Source: DATFVJ01 sp963851085
GTDB taxonomy: Bacteria; Actinomycetota; Actinomycetes; Streptosporangiales; Streptosporangiaceae
Direction of reading: 5' to 3'
Assembly (NCBI GenBank): GCA_963851085.1
Contig: CAWKNX010000015.1
Coordinates: forward strand, 62,001-126,000
Length of the DNA: 64,000 bases
Shown here one piece after another: positions 61,310 through 64,000 of the stretch; positions within the stretch are counted from its first letter, which is position 1, and each line of letters begins with the position of its first letter. The notes under the pieces are model-generated. The model worked only from the letters and a program-made list of their open reading frames with translations. It was not told the origin of the DNA and ran no database searches. Made by a program: the position numbers and the translations under genes.

Positions 61310-63198
61310 GCGTGATGCTTCGATGGCGGGCGGGCACGGCCGCGGCGGTCGCCGGCCTCGGAGCCGTGGGCCTGTTATCGGTCGTGACCGGCATGGCGGC
61401 GCAGTCGCCCCGCACCGCCACGTGGTCCGCCGCGGTCACGTCAAGCCGGGGTTCGAATGCCGCGATGACGCACAGCCCGCGCCTGCTCCATCAGCTCGCT
61501 GGCTCGATGACGCCGGATGCGGGCACCGCCCCGCCCGGCCCGATCGGCGTGGACGTGGCATCCTTCCAGCACGCGAACGGTGCGGCCATCGACTGGGGCC
61601 GGGTCGCCGCCGGCGGATACCGGTTCGCGGCGATCAAGGCGGCCGAGGGTGACTACTACACGAACCCGTACTACGCGAGTGACATCGCCGCGGCGCGCCA
61701 GGCCGGCCTGTTCGTCACGGCCTATGACTTTGGCATCCCGGACAGCACCAGCGGCGGCTCGGTTACGGCCAGCGGAACCGAGAAAGCCGATTATTTCCTC
61801 GCCGCGATCAATGGCAGCTACCAGGCGGATGGCAAGAGCCTGCCGCTCGAGATGGACATGGAGTACGACCCATACGGCAGCGAGTGCTACGGCCTGACTC
61901 CGGCGCAGATCGTGTCCTGGATCACCGCGTTCAGCAACGAAACGCTGGCCAAGACCGGGCAGCTGCCGATGATCTACACAACGGCCGACTGGTGGCACAC
62001 CTGCACCGCCGGCAGCACCGTATTCTCGGCGGACCGGCTGTGGGTGGCGGAGTACGGTGCGGCCAGCCCGACGCTGCCAGCCGGGTGGCCCACCTGGACG
62101 TTCTGGCAGTACACCAGCACGGGAAGCGTGCCGGGCATCACCGGCAACGTGGATGTGAGCTACTTCAACGGCGCCGTCACAGGCAACCAGGCGGGCGCCG
62201 TGGGCGCGCCCGTGTGGCGGCAGACCCACTCCCTCGCCGCGGCTTCAGGCCAAACGCTCTCCTACAGCGCGTCGGGCCTTCCCGCGGGCCTGTCGATCAA
62301 CCGCGGCACCGGGCTGATCTCGGGCTGGCTCACCACCGACGGCACGTCCGGGGTGAAAGTCACCGCCACCGGCAACCTCGGCGCCGCGGACGTCACGTCC
62401 TTCACGTGGTCGGTGTCGGCGGCGCCCAATGCGGGACCGGCCGGACCGGTGGTCCTGGCGGGCGGCGGCAGATGCCTGGACGATCCCGGCTACCGGATAG
62501 CCAACGGCACCCGGGTGGACATCTGGTCGTGCACGGGCGGCGGAAACCAGCGCTGGACGATGGCGCAGGACCGCACGGTGCGCGTCTACGGCCGATGTCT
62601 GTCGGTGTACAAGTCCGGAACGGCCAATGGCGCGGCCGTGGTTCTGCATTCCTGTGACGGCAGCCGCGTGCAGCAGTGGCGGATCGGGCCGCACGGCCAC
62701 TTGGTGAACCAGGCGTCCGGCAGGTGTCTGAATGACCCTGGTTACCGGACCGCCAACGGCACCCGCCTCGATATCTGGTCGTGCGGCAGCGGCACGAAGC
62801 AGCGGTGGACCACGCCGGCTGGGCCCATCGTCTCCCGGATCGCGCCGCTGTGCGCGGACGACGCCGCGGGCAGCACGGCCAACGGGAACCCGATCGACGC
62901 GCGGCCGTGCAGCGGCGGCACCCGCCAGGCGTGGACGGTAGAGCCCGACGGCACCGTGCGGGTGTATGGCAAGTGCCTGGATGTCTACCACTCCGGGACG
63001 GCGAACGGCACGGCCGTGGACCTGCATGGCTGTAACGGCAGCGGCGGTCAGCAGTGGGTGCCCTTGGCGGACGGCACGCTGCTGAACCCGCGTTCGGGCC
63101 GGTGCCTCGACATTCCAGGCGACAGCGCCAGGAGCGGCACCAGACTGGTGATCTCGAACTGTGGCGCGTCCGCCGGCGAAGACTGGCGACCGCGCTGA
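61306..63198 (+). CDS. Secreted GH25 lysozyme with ricin-type lectin domains
   Basis: This 630-residue protein has an N-terminal signal/anchor (AGTAAAVAGLGAVGLLSVVT), then a GH25 muramidase domain (GPIGVDVASFQHANGAAIDW, with the catalytic acidic block LPLEMDMEYDPYG). A putative Ig-like module follows (LSYSASGLPAGLSINRGTGL), then two ricin B-type carbohydrate-binding domains with QRW/QQW repeats (NQRWTMAQDRTVRVYGRCLS; QQWVPLADGTLLNPRSGRCL). It likely cleaves cell-wall glycan between MurNAc and GlcNAc outside the cell. Translation is coupled to the TetR gene. Confidence 0.9.
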   Translation: MSVMLRWRAGTAAAVAGLGAVGLLSVVTGMAAQSPRTATWSAAVTSSRGSNAAMTHSPRLLHQLAGSMTPDAGTAPPGPIGVDVASFQHANGAAIDWGRVAAGGYRFAAIKAAEGDYYTNPYYASDIAAARQAGLFVTAYDFGIPDSTSGGSVTASGTEKADYFLAAINGSYQADGKSLPLEMDMEYDPYGSECYGLTPAQIVSWITAFSNETLAKTGQLPMIYTTADWWHTCTAGSTVFSADRLWVAEYGAASPTLPAGWPTWTFWQYTSTGSVPGITGNVDVSYFNGAVTGNQAGAVGAPVWRQTHSLAAASGQTLSYSASGLPAGLSINRGTGLISGWLTTDGTSGVKVTATGNLGAADVTSFTWSVSAAPNAGPAGPVVLAGGGRCLDDPGYRIANGTRVDIWSCTGGGNQRWTMAQDRTVRVYGRCLSVYKSGTANGAAVVLHSCDGSRVQQWRIGPHGHLVNQASGRCLNDPGYRTANGTRLDIWSCGSGTKQRWTTPAGPIVSRIAPLCADDAAGSTANGNPIDARPCSGGTRQAWTVEPDGTVRVYGKCLDVYHSGTANGTAVDLHGCNGSGGQQWVPLADGTLLNPRSGRCLDIPGDSARSGTRLVISNCGASAGEDWRPR

Positions 63199-63509
63199 GC
63201 CCGCCCGCCGCTGGGGGCTGGGCCGTGTCCCTTCCGGCAGGCCACCGCTATGCCTGCCCGCACGGCCTGGCCGTGTCCCCGCGCGTGAGCCGTTAAGGCT
63301 GTATTGCCCCGGGGGGCTCCACCCCCACGGGATCCCCCCGCCCGTGGTAGGGGCCGCTCGCTGCTGATACGTGAATCGGCCGATTCACGTATCAGGATCA
63401 TGATCCAGAACGGCTGCCGCTGAGGTGTTGCCCGTCCTGGCCGCCCGCCCGGCCGGTGACTGGCTCCGTTCCGCGGTAGCGGTATCGCGGCGGACCGGGG
63501 CGCCGGTTT
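63199..63509. other. Intergenic region with perfect palindromes
   Basis: About 310 bases between convergent genes. It holds a 32-base perfect palindrome (63364-63395), an overlapping 12-base palindrome GGATCATGATCC and a copy of the AACGGCTGCC motif. No gene is seen. Confidence 0.65.
63364..63395. terminator. 32-base perfect palindrome, likely hairpin terminator or operator
   Basis: CTGATACGTGAATCGG is followed directly by its exact complement. In RNA it would form a long hairpin downstream of the lysozyme gene, although no U-run follows. As DNA it could equally be a dimer-binding site. Confidence 0.5.
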
Positions 63510-64000
63510 TCAGCAGAACAGCATCCAGTCACGCAGGGCGTCGACCCGGTCTGGGGACAATTGCGCGTACACCGACAGCTCTTCTGGGCTGGTGAAACGG
63601 CCGAGTTGATCCCGCGCCGCGACGACCGCCGCGGTCTCCTGCGGTGTCAGCCCCAGGCCTGAAGCCAGTACCTCGCTTGGGACGTGGTTGACGTCGACCA
63701 GGCCGCCGTCGTCGTACTCGTGCGGAATGTCAGGCCGGCCGATCTGTAGCTCGCGGGCGAGCACCTGGTTGGCCCGGACAAGTTCCCGTGCCTTGCTTCG
63801 GCGCCGCATCCGGGCTTCGGCGCTGGCCACAGCGAGTTCATTCTCATTCGGGCGCGCAGCGGACCCTAGCTCACTTTCCAGCGCCGCAGTCGGGCGGAAT
63901 GCGACGAACGTGTGCACGGCTGCGACCGCGATCAGCACGATGGCCGTAAGGCCTGCGACCGTGGCACCGGCGTCATTGCGCCCTGGCAGCGACGCGAAAA
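63510..64000 (-). CDS. Helix-hairpin-helix (ComEA-like) membrane protein, 5' end outside window
   Basis: The minus-strand frame is open to the window edge, with a membrane helix (GLTAIVLIAVAAVHTFVAFR) and then a charged helical region (AEARMRRRSKARELVRANQV). The C-terminus has a helix-hairpin-helix domain: VDVNHVPSEVLASGLGLTPQ and RFTSPEELSVYAQLSPDRVD. ComEA-like HhH domains bind DNA; here the role is unknown. A GTG at 63938 is a possible start, but hydrophobic sequence continues upstream, so the gene is taken as partial. Confidence 0.75.
   Translation of the reverse strand, partial: FASLPGRNDAGATVAGLTAIVLIAVAAVHTFVAFRPTAALESELGSAARPNENELAVASAEARMRRRSKARELVRANQVLARELQIGRPDIPHEYDDGGLVDVNHVPSEVLASGLGLTPQETAAVVAARDQLGRFTSPEELSVYAQLSPDRVDALRDWMLFC

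Noticed and set aside
61450..61475. GGGGTTCGAATGCC as a tRNA T-loop
   Set aside because: No acceptor stem or anticodon arm around it; it lies within the lysozyme coding sequence.

Overview
The window is very GC-rich double-stranded chromosomal DNA from a filamentous or related actinobacterium. The evidence is mycothiol synthase (MshD), the MurT/GatD peptidoglycan amidation pair, GlnR, a Rex-type redox repressor next to hemA, the tiny ribosomal protein bS22, and many GTG/TTG starts. From memory, gene content and order (Fur/Nur-like regulator with nitrobindin, sulfurtransferase/SseC, GlnR, MshD, pst operon) resemble the Streptomyces core. The scrambled order and the extra T4SS-like cluster fit Streptosporangiales or a neighbouring order better; that placement is inference.

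Layout. 1-6.5 kb: start of hemA, rex with its own operator, a glutaredoxin-like protein, a badly frameshifted membrane/ABM-domain gene, a HAD-IB phosphatase, and a minus-strand operon of acyltransferase, SDR epimerase, bS22 and a BldC-like HTH protein. 6.7-11.5 kb: AcuC-like deacetylase, ProC, proline dehydrogenase, YgfZ and a Fur-family regulator. 11.5-14.1 kb: a repeat-rich zone around nitrobindin and a DsrE-like protein. 14.1-16.1 kb: gatD-murT. 16.1-26.5 kb: a minus-strand cluster of a HerA/VirB4-like ATPase, a membrane protein with a collagen-like tail, a VirD4-like membrane protein with an altered Walker A, and a GntR/UTRA regulator. This is the least explained part of the window. 26.5-31.7 kb: pstSCAB behind a putative PHO box, then phoU. 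31.8-35.2 kb: universal stress protein, then a sulfur operon (thioredoxin, DUF4395, sulfurtransferase, SseC/DUF1416) ended by a strong hairpin terminator. 35.2-36 kb: repeats. 36-41.6 kb: ECF sigma/anti-sigma pair, DUF2993, MoaD-like protein, glnR, mshD, a truncated phosphate permease and a gamma-carbonic anhydrase. 41.8-47.7 kb: a DivIVA-like coiled-coil protein, a fused double ABC exporter and a small membrane protein. 47.8-54 kb: orphan nitrile hydratase alpha, ArfB, a potassium channel, a truncated LLM oxidoreductase, a DHA2 exporter and a phosphoesterase. 54.5-64 kb: LuxR-family LAL regulator, a short alanyl-tRNA synthetase behind a hairpin leader, a TetR regulator coupled to a secreted GH25 lysozyme with ricin lectin domains, and a helix-hairpin-helix membrane protein running off the edge.

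Two themes run through the window. First, many conserved genes carry one or more apparent single-base frameshifts (ABM gene, HAD-IB, proC, PRODH, ygfZ, sulfurtransferase, ABC exporter, LLM), while other long genes are intact; consensus errors or local decay could both explain this. Second, intergenic space is full of repeats: a 165-bp MITE-like element with 19-bp inverted ends, a 60-bp core shared with a second site, three copies of a 53-bp palindromic element, a dispersed AACGGCTGCC motif and several tandem arrays. Some sit next to truncated genes.
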